Assembly: GCA_017164015.1 (NCBI GenBank)
Contig: CP071065.1
Location: forward strand, 7,469,501-7,533,500
Source: Nostoc sp. UHCC 0702
GTDB lineage: Bacteria > Cyanobacteriota > Cyanobacteriia > Cyanobacteriales > Nostocaceae
Direction: 5' to 3'
DNA length: 64,000 nucleotides
Part shown: positions 8,021-17,000 of the stretch, one piece after another
Position numbering within the stretch: position 1 is the stretch's first letter
Layout of the letters: the number at the start of each line of letters is the position of its first letter
Program-made: the position numbers and the translations under genes
Notes under the pieces: generated by a model
Databases searched by the model: none
What the model saw: the letters and a program-made list of their open reading frames with translations, nothing else
Told to the model about the DNA's origin: nothing

Positions 8021-11000
8021 ATGCTGTGGAATGTTTTACAAGCAATTCGCCGTCAGATAACTCAAAAGCTAGGATTATCCCCGTCTAATAATAACAAAGA
8101 CACAACAACAACTCTTATATCCAACTCCCAGCTAGAGTTTTTATTGCAGGTAATTAAGGCAACAGCAGACAGTGGCGGCGATGCCAAAGTGATACACCCA
8201 CTGCTGAAAGCAAACCAAGAAAAGCTAGACATGAACTTTGCCCAAGTTTTACGCAGTTGGGCAATGGCAACTCTGGCAGATTTAGAAATAGACACAGCGC
8301 GAAACACTGTAATAGATATCATCAATTTCAGCAACCGGATGCAAGATTTTCCCTTGGGGAACCGGGCGAATAATTTAGAAATTGCCATTACAGGTTATGA
8401 AATCGCACTCACCGTTTTTATCCAGGATCGCTTTCCCTATGAATGGGCAACAACGCAAAACAACCTGGGCAATGCTTACAGTAACCGCATCCGAGGAGAG
8501 AAGGCAGAAAATTTAGAACTAGCCATCTCTTGCTACGAAGCGGCTTTGTCAGAATACACCCGCGATCGCTTTCCCTATGATTGGGCAAGGACGCAAAACA
8601 ACCTGGGCGCTGCTTACAATGACCGCATCCGAGGAGAGAAGGCAGAAAATTTAGAACTAGCCATATCTTGCTACGAAGCGGCTTTGTTAGAATACACCCG
8701 CGATCGCTTTCCCTATGATTGGGCAATGACGCAAAACAACCTGGGCAATGCTTACAGTAACCGCATCCGAGGAGAGAAGGCAGAAAATTTAGAACTAGCC
8801 ATTTCTTGCTACGAAGCGGCTTTATTAGAACGCACCCGCGATCGCTTTCCCTATGAATGGGCAACAACACAAAACAACCTGGGCGCTGCTTACAATGACC
8901 GCATCCGAGGAGAGAAGGCAGAAAATTTAGAACTAGCCATCTCTTGCTACGAAGCGGCTTTGTCAGAATACACCCGCGATCGCTTTCCCTATGATTGGGC
9001 AAGGACGCAAAACAACCTGGGCGCTGCTTACAATGACCGCATCCGAGGAGAGAAGGCAGAAAATTTAGAACTAGCCATATCTTGCTACGAAGCGGCTTTG
9101 TTAGAATACACCCGCGATCGCTTTCCCTATGATTGGGCAATGACGCAAAACAACCTGGGCAATGCTTACAGTAACCGCATCCGAGGAGAGAAGGCAGAAA
9201 ATTTAGAACTAGCCATTTCTTGCTACGAAGCGGCTTTATTAGAACGCACCCGCGATCGCTTTCCCTATGAATGGGCAACAACACAAAACAACCTGGGCGC
9301 TGCTTACAGTAACCGCATCCGAGGAGAGAAGGCAGAAAATTTAGAACTAGCCATTTCTTGCTACGAAGCGGCTTTATTAGAACGCACCCGCGATCGCTTT
9401 CCCTATGATTGGGCAATGACGCAAAACAACCTGGGCAATGCTTACAATGACCGCATCCGAGGAGAGAAGGCAGAAAATTTAGAACTTGCCATCTCTTGCT
9501 ACGAAGCGGCTTTGTTAGAACGCACCCGCGAGGCTTTTCCCCAAAATCATGCAACAACAGCTTTCAACTTGGGGTTAGCTTACACAGACGCAAAACACTT
9601 TGCAGATGCCTACAAGATTTTTAAATCTGCCATTGACACAGTAGAATTTCTGCGGGGTGAAATTTTCTCTGGCGATGAAGTCAAGCAAAAACTCGCGGAA
9701 GAATGGAATAAACTTTATCACTGCATGGTGGAAGTTTGTCTGGAATTAAAATATGACGACGAAGCAGTGGAATACATCGAACGCAGCAAGACGCGTAACT
9801 TAGTAGAACTCTTGGCAAATCAAGGTTCACCAGCACTGCAACAGCTAGAACAACAAATATCTGAAGAAAAACGCCGTTTAGCCGCAGACAACCCCGAAGC
9901 AACAACTTTAAACCAACTGCGTCAACAACGCCAAGAGTTAATTAAGCAAGTCATCCCTTTAGAACAGATCCGCTTTGGCGAAATTCCAGGGCTGTTAGAT
10001 GAGGACACTGCTATTCTGCAATGGTACATTTTTAATGATTGCTTTCGTGCCTTTATCATCACCCGCCAAGACCAAACACCCCGAATCTGGAAATCTACGG
10101 CTGAAGATTTGCAGGATTTAGATAAATGGTCAAAAGAGTATCTGGAAACTTACTACACAAAAAAAGATCAGTGGCGACATCAGCTAACTAATAAACTCAC
10201 AGAATTAGCAGACAAGCTACATATTAATGATGTACTCGATTTAGTTCCTGATACCTGCAAGGCTTTAATTTTCGTTCCCCATCGCTACCTGCATTTATTA
10301 CCGCTTCATGCTTTACCGCTAAAAGACCTAACCCCCAACCCCCTTCCCTACGAGGGAATAGGGCTAAATTCAAAGCCTCTCTCCTTGCAGGAGAGAGGTT
10401 TGGAGAGAGGTCAAAAATCTATTGAACAAATAGACCTAACCCCCAACCCCCTTGCTGATGAGGGAATAGGGCTAAATTCAAAGCCTCTCTCCTTGCAGGA
10501 GAGAGGTTTGGAGAGAGGTCAAAAATCTATTGAACAAACAGACCTAACCCCCAACCCCCTTGCTGATGAGGGAATGGGGCTAAATTCAAAGCCTCTCTCC
10601 TTGCAGGAGAGAGGTTTGGAGAGAGGTCAAAAATCTATTGAACAAATAGACCTAACCCCCAACCCCCTTGCTGATGAGGGAATAGGGCTAAATTCAAAGC
10701 CTCTCTCCTTGCAGGAGAGAGGTTTGGAGAGAGGTCAAAAATCTATTGAACAAACAGACCTAACCCCCAACCCCCTTGCTGATGAGGGAATAGGGCTAAA
10801 TTCAAAGCCTCTCTCCTTGCAGGAGAGAGGTTTGGAGAGAGGTCAAAAATCTATTGAACAAACAGACCTAACCCCCAACCCCCTTGCTGATGAGGGAATA
10901 GGGCTAAATTCAAAGCCTCTCTCCTTGCAGGAGAGAGGTTTGGAGAGAGGTCAAAAATCTATTGCACTCAACCATAACCCGCTATATCTCCTAGACAGAT

Positions 11001-11821
11001 TTCCTGGTGGGGTGAGATATGCACCCAGTTGTCAACTGTTGAAGTTAGCCAAAAAACGAGAATATCAGCCGCAACAAAAATTATTCGCCATCCAAGACCC
11101 CAACGACAACCTGACTTATACCAATATTGAAGTTGAAACGATTCAGCGTTACTTTCATCCCACCACCGTTTTAAAAAAAGCCCAAGCCAGCAAACAAGCT
11201 TTATTAGAAGCCGTTGCAAAATCACCTGATATGCAAGTCGTTCACCTTTCTTGTCACGGCTACTTTGATAGTAAATCGCCTGTCAATTCTGCCATTGCTT
11301 TAGCTGATTGTATTTCAGCCACACCCCCTGCAAGCAGCCGTTATCTAGAATTACCAGATGGTAACAAGCTAGATTTAGAAAAATGCCTCACCTTAGTTGA
11401 CATCTTCAATCTCAACTTACCACAATGCCGCCTCGTCACCCTTTCCGCCTGCGAAACCGCACTCACGAAATCCACAACCAGCGATGAATATATTGGTTTA
11501 GCAAGTGGCTTTCTCAAAGCCGGGAGTTCTAGTGTAGTTAGTAGTCTGTGGTCAGTGGATGACTTTGCTACCACTTTATTGATGATTCGATTTTACGACA
11601 ATCTGCACTCTCTCCCCGTTGCCCAAGCACTTTGTCAAGCCCAGCAGTGGTTACGCCACACCACCCAAACCGATTTCATCAACTGGACTCAACAACATCC
11701 AAATATCAATAAACAAAATAAGCAAACAATTCAGCAGTATTTACAAACATGGTATGAACCAGAAGAAAAACCCTTTGATAAACCAGACGCTTGGGCTAGT
11801 TTCTCTGCTATCGGACATTAA
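8021..11821 (+). CDS. TPR-CHAT caspase-like protease with an amplified repeat insert
   Basis: 1266 aa. Residues 1-135 are helical. Residues 136-503 are eight nearly identical 46-residue TPR units (DRFPYEWATTQNNLGNAY ... NLELAISCYEAAL), followed by degenerate TPRs and a coiled coil (about 600-660). The C-terminal CHAT protease domain keeps its expected dyad: His1079 in HLSCHG and Cys1144 in SACET. It is a cysteine protease of the separase/caspase clan, expected to cleave a partner when the TPR part senses a signal. Residues about 769-981, between LHALPLK and RFPGGVRYAPS, are six copies of a 36-residue unit of intergenic-repeat origin, sitting in a CHAT loop. The next two genes may be its partners. 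Confidence 0.88.
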   Translation: MLWNVLQAIRRQITQKLGLSPSNNNKDTTTTLISNSQLEFLLQVIKATADSGGDAKVIHPLLKANQEKLDMNFAQVLRSWAMATLADLEIDTARNTVIDIINFSNRMQDFPLGNRANNLEIAITGYEIALTVFIQDRFPYEWATTQNNLGNAYSNRIRGEKAENLELAISCYEAALSEYTRDRFPYDWARTQNNLGAAYNDRIRGEKAENLELAISCYEAALLEYTRDRFPYDWAMTQNNLGNAYSNRIRGEKAENLELAISCYEAALLERTRDRFPYEWATTQNNLGAAYNDRIRGEKAENLELAISCYEAALSEYTRDRFPYDWARTQNNLGAAYNDRIRGEKAENLELAISCYEAALLEYTRDRFPYDWAMTQNNLGNAYSNRIRGEKAENLELAISCYEAALLERTRDRFPYEWATTQNNLGAAYSNRIRGEKAENLELAISCYEAALLERTRDRFPYDWAMTQNNLGNAYNDRIRGEKAENLELAISCYEAALLERTREAFPQNHATTAFNLGLAYTDAKHFADAYKIFKSAIDTVEFLRGEIFSGDEVKQKLAEEWNKLYHCMVEVCLELKYDDEAVEYIERSKTRNLVELLANQGSPALQQLEQQISEEKRRLAADNPEATTLNQLRQQRQELIKQVIPLEQIRFGEIPGLLDEDTAILQWYIFNDCFRAFIITRQDQTPRIWKSTAEDLQDLDKWSKEYLETYYTKKDQWRHQLTNKLTELADKLHINDVLDLVPDTCKALIFVPHRYLHLLPLHALPLKDLTPNPLPYEGIGLNSKPLSLQERGLERGQKSIEQIDLTPNPLADEGIGLNSKPLSLQERGLERGQKSIEQTDLTPNPLADEGMGLNSKPLSLQERGLERGQKSIEQIDLTPNPLADEGIGLNSKPLSLQERGLERGQKSIEQTDLTPNPLADEGIGLNSKPLSLQERGLERGQKSIEQTDLTPNPLADEGIGLNSKPLSLQERGLERGQKSIALNHNPLYLLDRFPGGVRYAPSCQLLKLAKKREYQPQQKLFAIQDPNDNLTYTNIEVETIQRYFHPTTVLKKAQASKQALLEAVAKSPDMQVVHLSCHGYFDSKSPVNSAIALADCISATPPASSRYLELPDGNKLDLEKCLTLVDIFNLNLPQCRLVTLSACETALTKSTTSDEYIGLASGFLKAGSSSVVSSLWSVDDFATTLLMIRFYDNLHSLPVAQALCQAQQWLRHTTQTDFINWTQQHPNINKQNKQTIQQYLQTWYEPEEKPFDKPDAWASFSAIGH
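8426..9529 (+). repeat. eight 138-bp coding tandem repeats (TPR units)
   Basis: The unit boundaries fall at 8426 + 138n. Variants alternate (EWATT/DWART/DWAMT and SEYTR/LEYTR/LERTR), and units 4-6 repeat the order of units 1-3, giving a 414-bp higher-order repeat. Such near-identity at DNA level points to recent expansion by recombination or slippage. Confidence 0.92.
10325..10963 (+). repeat. six in-frame 108-bp repeats of intergenic-repeat origin within the CHAT gene
   Basis: The units start at 10,325, 10,433 and every 108 bp. Each encodes DLTPNPLADEGIGLNS... with a Q-E-R-G-L-E-R-G-Q end. Read on the other strand, the unit matches the dispersed repeat at 42,854-42,944, 43,399-43,486 and 45,807-45,894 (GACCTCTC..., then GGGTTAGG). 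The first unit differs (PYEG instead of ADEG), so it may be the founder. Confidence 0.9.
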
Positions 11822-12181
11822 CACCATTTTTTTAACGAACCGCCACTTAATATATAGATGGTGCGTTAGCCTTCGGCATAACACACCCTACAACTTGGTA
11901 ATAGGTAATGGGTAATGGGTAATAGGTAATACTCAAAACCAATTCCCAATTACCAATTCCCAATTACCGACCTCCACAGATATCATAAGTGTTTAAACGG
12001 ACATGATATAGCAATAGCCAAGGTGGTTAGGACATCAACAGATGATAAAACCTAGACACAAAAAGGCTTTTCACCCAGTCCCCAGTCCCCAGTCCCCAGT
12101 CCCCAGTCCCCAGCTATATAATTCATATCTTCAATCAACAACGCCCAAATTTTAACAATAAAACCTTGTCGAAATAAACCT
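11822..12181. other. intergenic region with a partial M2 element and CCCCAGT repeats
   Basis: A partial copy of miniature element family M2 lies at about 11,894-12,010 (GGTAATGGGTAATAGG repeats, then CATAAGTGTTTAAACGGACATG). A CCCAGTC 7-bp array follows at about 12,075-12,113. The remaining 60 bp before the next gene is AT-rich and is the likely promoter. Confidence 0.7.
11894..12010. mobile_element. miniature element family M2, right half
   Basis: It shares the variable GGTAAT repeats, the ACCGACCTCCACAGATATC block and the right terminus TTTAAACGGACATGATAT with the fuller copies at 22,467-22,622 and 34,324-34,511. The left terminus is missing. Confidence 0.7.
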
Positions 12182-12529
12182 ATGGAACCTAATCAACCTA
12201 ACATCACCGTCGGAGCTTTTTTACAAGTTGTCGAACAACAAGATTTTGTATTTGATGAAAAAAGTCGTACAAATTTAGCAATCATTAACCAAACCTTGGC
12301 AGAATTAGAAAATCAGCCAACTTCAGCCGCCGCTGATGCAATTGCCGCTTGGTGTAAAAAACATCCAGATGTCAGAAATGCAGTAGTATCATTGTCAAAT
12401 AGAGACATTAAAATTAAACCACGTAATCCAGCCAATCAAGAGGGAACTTTAATCAATCAATTTCCTGAGTACAAAAAGATAATTGAGGAACAGCAAAATA
12501 ACCCATCGTCAGAACCAAATAAAAAATGA
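12182..12529 (+). CDS. small protein of the CHAT/TPR locus (candidate CATRA-associated small protein)
   Basis: 115 aa, acidic and helical, no signal peptide or membrane segment, with a polar C-terminal tail (QQNNPSSEPNKK). Its last four bases, ATGA, are the start of the next gene, so the two are translationally coupled. The order CHAT-TPR protease, small protein, coiled-coil membrane protein resembles the CATRA conflict systems described by comparative genomics. That assignment rests on arrangement and size, not on a recognised motif. Confidence 0.6.
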   Translation: MEPNQPNITVGAFLQVVEQQDFVFDEKSRTNLAIINQTLAELENQPTSAAADAIAAWCKKHPDVRNAVVSLSNRDIKIKPRNPANQEGTLINQFPEYKKIIEEQQNNPSSEPNKK

Positions 12530-13986
12530 GTCCAAAAGTCTACGCGCCCAATGTACATTTATTTGCCTTTCATCTGCGAAAAAGCATTAATGGCAATCAT
12601 GCAGATGACACAGATAAACATTGGCTTTGGCAAAGCTGCAATGAAATCATCCGCCAAACATTGCAGCAGAAGTTGGATTTAATGCAATGGCTGGATTTAG
12701 CACAGGAACCGGATAACCCTACTGTTTGTTTAATCAAAGATGAGAAACAATCTGATGTGGTTCCTCTTGAAGGTGAGATATATTTAGATAAAAATTCTCC
12801 TTTATTAATCACAGGTTTTGCCTATCCGCTACGACTTTATGATAGTGACGGACTGTGGTTAAATTTATGCCGACCAGTCACAGAAAATAATCAGCCCACT
12901 GAAGATGTAGATATTCAAATTTTCAGCAAGCTGAATCCAGATAATTGCTTATTGTTGGGAAAAAATGACAACTTTCTCGGTCAAACTTTAATCATTACTG
13001 CTTGGCTGTCATCAGAATATGACCCGCAAGACCAAAAAGGTTTGAAAAGTTTAGCTGATCAATGTCTCGAAGCTTTGTTTCCCAATAACTACCCAATTCC
13101 GCCTTTTGCAGGTTCAGCAACTCTATTTGGTAGCCCGATTTTTGAATATGGACTATTTAGCCAATTGACGAATTACCGCCATATTTTAGTATGGTTCTTC
13201 ACTGACCTAAAAACAGAAAAAAAGTTTGAGTCTTATCAAGGACAGTTATTCGATTTATTTTTCTTTCGTGCCAAAGTAGTAAAAGCTTTCCAAAAAAGCC
13301 GAGAAGTTTATGAAGATACAAATAAAGAATATCAAAAAATTGAAGCTGAAATCAACGCTTTGAAGGAATTTGATCATCAAGAATTATTAAACCAAGAAAA
13401 ATTAGATGTATTAAGCGATAAATTAAAAATTTTGCCCAACATGGCATTAGACTATGCCAATTTACTGCGTTATCTGGAATCATATCAAAATACAATTGCC
13501 ATCAATGGACGCAATTATGCTGATAGATTGCAACAAATACGTGGTGTTATTAAAGATGAAGATATAAGCTTTTTAGAAAAATTTAGTTTAGAGAATAGTG
13601 CTGATTTTCAAGAACAAATAAAAGCAGAGTTGGGCTATTTTACTCATGGTTCCAGTTTACTAGATAAAGCGATCGCTTCCATCCGGGGACGTGTGGAGAT
13701 AGACAGGGCAAAAAGCGATCGCCAGGCCGAGGAGAAAAAACAAACAAGCGATCGCAATTTGCAAATTACCATTTTGGCTGTAGGTACTGGCATCGGTGCT
13801 GGGGGAATCATGGCATCTGGTTACACTTTGGTGCAAGATGACCTGATCCTCAAAGCTTTACCTTATCCGGCGTTCAATCGCTTTACTGCATCTATCACTT
13901 ACAGTTTACTTTTTGGCTTCGCTGTGGGAATGTTGATTTTGCTGGGCGATAGAGTTTTGCAGTGGTATAAACGCAAGCGTACCTAA
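12526..13986 (+). CDS. coiled-coil membrane protein, possible effector or substrate of the CHAT protease
   Basis: 486 aa with no N-terminal signal. Residues about 1-240 form a soluble alpha/beta region with no named domain. About 255-400 is charged helix and coiled coil (REVYEDTNKEYQKIEAEINA). Two membrane segments close the protein: ITILAVGTGIGAGGIMASGY and ITYSLLFGFAVGMLILLGD. The topology suggests a large cytoplasmic part tethered by a C-terminal hairpin. It overlaps the upstream gene by 4 bp. A membrane-perturbing effector released or activated by CHAT cleavage is a reasonable hypothesis, not a demonstrated function. Confidence 0.65.
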   Translation: MSPKVYAPNVHLFAFHLRKSINGNHADDTDKHWLWQSCNEIIRQTLQQKLDLMQWLDLAQEPDNPTVCLIKDEKQSDVVPLEGEIYLDKNSPLLITGFAYPLRLYDSDGLWLNLCRPVTENNQPTEDVDIQIFSKLNPDNCLLLGKNDNFLGQTLIITAWLSSEYDPQDQKGLKSLADQCLEALFPNNYPIPPFAGSATLFGSPIFEYGLFSQLTNYRHILVWFFTDLKTEKKFESYQGQLFDLFFFRAKVVKAFQKSREVYEDTNKEYQKIEAEINALKEFDHQELLNQEKLDVLSDKLKILPNMALDYANLLRYLESYQNTIAINGRNYADRLQQIRGVIKDEDISFLEKFSLENSADFQEQIKAELGYFTHGSSLLDKAIASIRGRVEIDRAKSDRQAEEKKQTSDRNLQITILAVGTGIGAGGIMASGYTLVQDDLILKALPYPAFNRFTASITYSLLFGFAVGMLILLGDRVLQWYKRKRT

Positions 13987-14000
13987 GCCTTAGTGATTAG

Positions 14001-14016
14001 AACCGGACATGATATA
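14001..14016. mobile_element. solo terminal repeat of the M1 miniature element
   Basis: AACCGGACATGATATA matches the right end of M1 copies such as 19,602-19,623, but no element body is attached. It sits 15 bp after the membrane protein stop and may be an excision or deletion scar. Confidence 0.5.
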
Positions 14017-14084
14017 ACCGCAAGCACTCAGGGAATACTAGCTTCATCAAGCAAAAACAAACTTCCGCTATGAGGTAAATATCA

Positions 14085-17000
14085 ATGACCACTGCAAACT
14101 CCGCTCCTGTGATTCCCAGATATGCAATTAGCTCTCAACTGTATGCAGGCTCCAGAACCAGAGTATATCGAGCTATCCAAGAGCCAGAAAAACTTGCAGT
14201 CGTCATTAAACTGCTGACAGCTGAATATCCCAACTTCAACGAATTACTGCAATTTCGCAACCAATATACCATTAGCAAAAGTCTCAAAATTCCCGGTATA
14301 ATTCATCCTTTATCATTAGAAACATACAGGAATGGATATATTTTGGTGATGGAAGATGCGGGGGAAATTTCTTTACGAGAATACCTCAAAACCACAAATA
14401 TTTCCAATGTCGATTTTTTAGCGATCGCAATTCAATTAACTAATATCCTCCACGATTTACATCAAAATCGCGTTATTCATAAAGACGTTAAACCCGCAAA
14501 TATTTTAATTCATACCCAAACAAAACAAGTTCGTCTGATAGACTTTAGTATTGCTTCATTACTTCCGAAAGAAACCCAAGAGCTAAAAAATCCTCAAGTT
14601 TTAGAAGGAACCCTCGCGTATATTTCCCCCGAACAAACAGGCAGAATGAACCGAGGGATAGATTACCGCAGTGATTTTTATTCTCTGGGTGTGACATTTT
14701 ATGAATTATTAACAGGAAAACTACCATTCATCTCTGATGATCCGATGGAATTGGTGCATTGTCATATTGCTAAAATGCCTACAGCATTAGGGAACAGGGA
14801 ACTCTTAAATCTTAACAGGGAAGAGATTCCGCAGGTAGTTTCGGATATTGTGATGAAGTTGATGGCGAAAAATGCTGAAGATAGATATCAGAGTGCTTTG
14901 GGATTAAAGTACGATTTAGAAACTTGTTTGGAGCAACTAAAAGAAACTGGCAAAATTAGAGATTTTGAAATTGGTCAGTGGGATGTGTGCGATCGCTTTC
15001 TCATTCCCGAAAAACTCTATGGGCGAGAAACAGAAGTAGCAACCTTGCTTCAAGCTTTTGAGCGCGTCGCCAATGGCAATTCAGAAATGATACTAGTAGC
15101 AGGATTTTCTGGGATTGGGAAAACAGCAGTTATCAATGAAGTCCACAAACCTATTACCCGTGAGCAAGGATATTTCATCAAAGGCAAATTTGACCAATTC
15201 AATCGCAACATTCCCCTATCAGCCTTTGTGCAAGCCTTTCAGGGCTTAATGGGACAACTGCTGAGTGAAAGCGATGCTCAATTGGCAGTATGGCAAAGCA
15301 AAATTCTCGCCGCAGTCGGCGAAACCGGGCAGGTGATTGTGGAGGTGATTCCGGAACTAGAGCGAATTATCGGCAAACAACCGCCAGTCTCCGAACTCTT
15401 TGGCAGTGCCGCTCAAAATCGCTTCAATTTACTATTTCAAAAATTCATCCAAGTATTCACCACAAAAGAACATCCCTTAGTGATGTTTCTGGATGACTTG
15501 CAATGGGCAGATTCAGCTTCCCTCAACTTGCTGCAATTATTGATGAGTGATGCCAGTTCGGGCTATTTGCTAATTCTGGGAGCCTATCGAGACAATGAGG
15601 TATTTCCAGCTCATCCCTTGATGCTGACGTTGGAAAAGATTCAGAAAGTCGGAGCGGTAGTTAATACGATTACCCTGTCACCCTTGGGAGAAATGACAGT
15701 GAATCAGTTGGTGGCAGATACCTTAAGTTGTCCTCCTGAATTAGCGCAACCCCTGACAAGATTGGTATATCAAAAAACCAAGGGGAATCCCTTTTTTACC
15801 ACCCAGTTTATCAGAGCTTTGTATGAAGATGGATGGATTGAGTTCCAGCTAGACCTAGGTTATTGGCAATGCAATATGACTGCGGTGCGGCAGTTGGTAT
15901 TGACCGATGACGTGGTGGAGTTCATGGCATTGCAGTTGCAGAAACTACCGATGGAGACGCAGACAGTTTTGAAATTGGCGGCTTGTATTGGCAACCAATT
16001 TGATTTGAGTACTCTGGCGATCGTTTTAGAACAATCTCCCATTGACGCGGCAACCCATCTATGGAAAGCGCTACAGGAAGGGCTGATTCTCCCGATTAGT
16101 GAAACCTACAAGTTTTTCCAATCCTATGACTGTGACGATAGCGATCGCAGCAGTGAGATTGCTGTGCCTTATAAATTCTTGCACGATCGCGTCCAACAAG
16201 CTGCCTATTCTCTGATTCCTGAAGCCCAAAAACAAGCAACACATCTGAAAATTGGTCAACTCTTGCTCAAGAATATACCAGCAGCAGAGCAGGATAAAAA
16301 AATCTTTGATATTGTTAACCAATTAAATTATGGTTTTCAACTAATTACAGAACTGACGAAACAGGAAGAACTTGCTTGGTTAAATTTATCGGCTGGTTCT
16401 AAAGCCAGAGTCACCACTGCTTACACGGCTGCAATGGAATATGCGACTTTTGGAATTAAATTATTAAAAGCAGATTGTTGGCACAGTCAGTATCAATTGG
16501 CCTTAGAATTGCATAACCTGGGAGCAGAAGCCGCTTATTTGGCTGGCAATTTTGAATTAATGGCAAAATTTATTCAAACAGTCTTAGATTCTGTGCAAAA
16601 TCCCTTGGATCAAGTCAAAGTGCATGAAGTGCAAATTCAAGCCTATGGCGCACAAAATCGGGCAAGAGAAGCGGTTAAACTTGGGAAAGAAATTTTGAAG
16701 TTATTGGGGATTGAATTCCCTGAAAATATTAGCAATTCTGACGTGCAAGCTGCAATTCATCAGATTAAGCCTCTACTTGCAGATCGACCCATTGAAAGTT
16801 TAATTAATCTGCCTCTGATGACGGATAAAACATATTTGGCAGCAATGAGAATTTTATCCAACATTACGACCCTCGCATATCAAGCAGATCCAGACTTATA
16901 CCCTCTCGTGCCATTGAAGCAAGTGAGTTTGTCTGTTCAATACGGCAATTCTCCCCAGTCAGCTTTTGGCTATGTTGGCTATGGTATTATCCTATGCGGA

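Noticed and set aside
8418..9557. A 379-codon minus-strand frame across the TPR repeats
   Set aside because: It is the antisense of the 138-bp coding repeats, open only because the unit is a multiple of three; it has no start context and no known domain.
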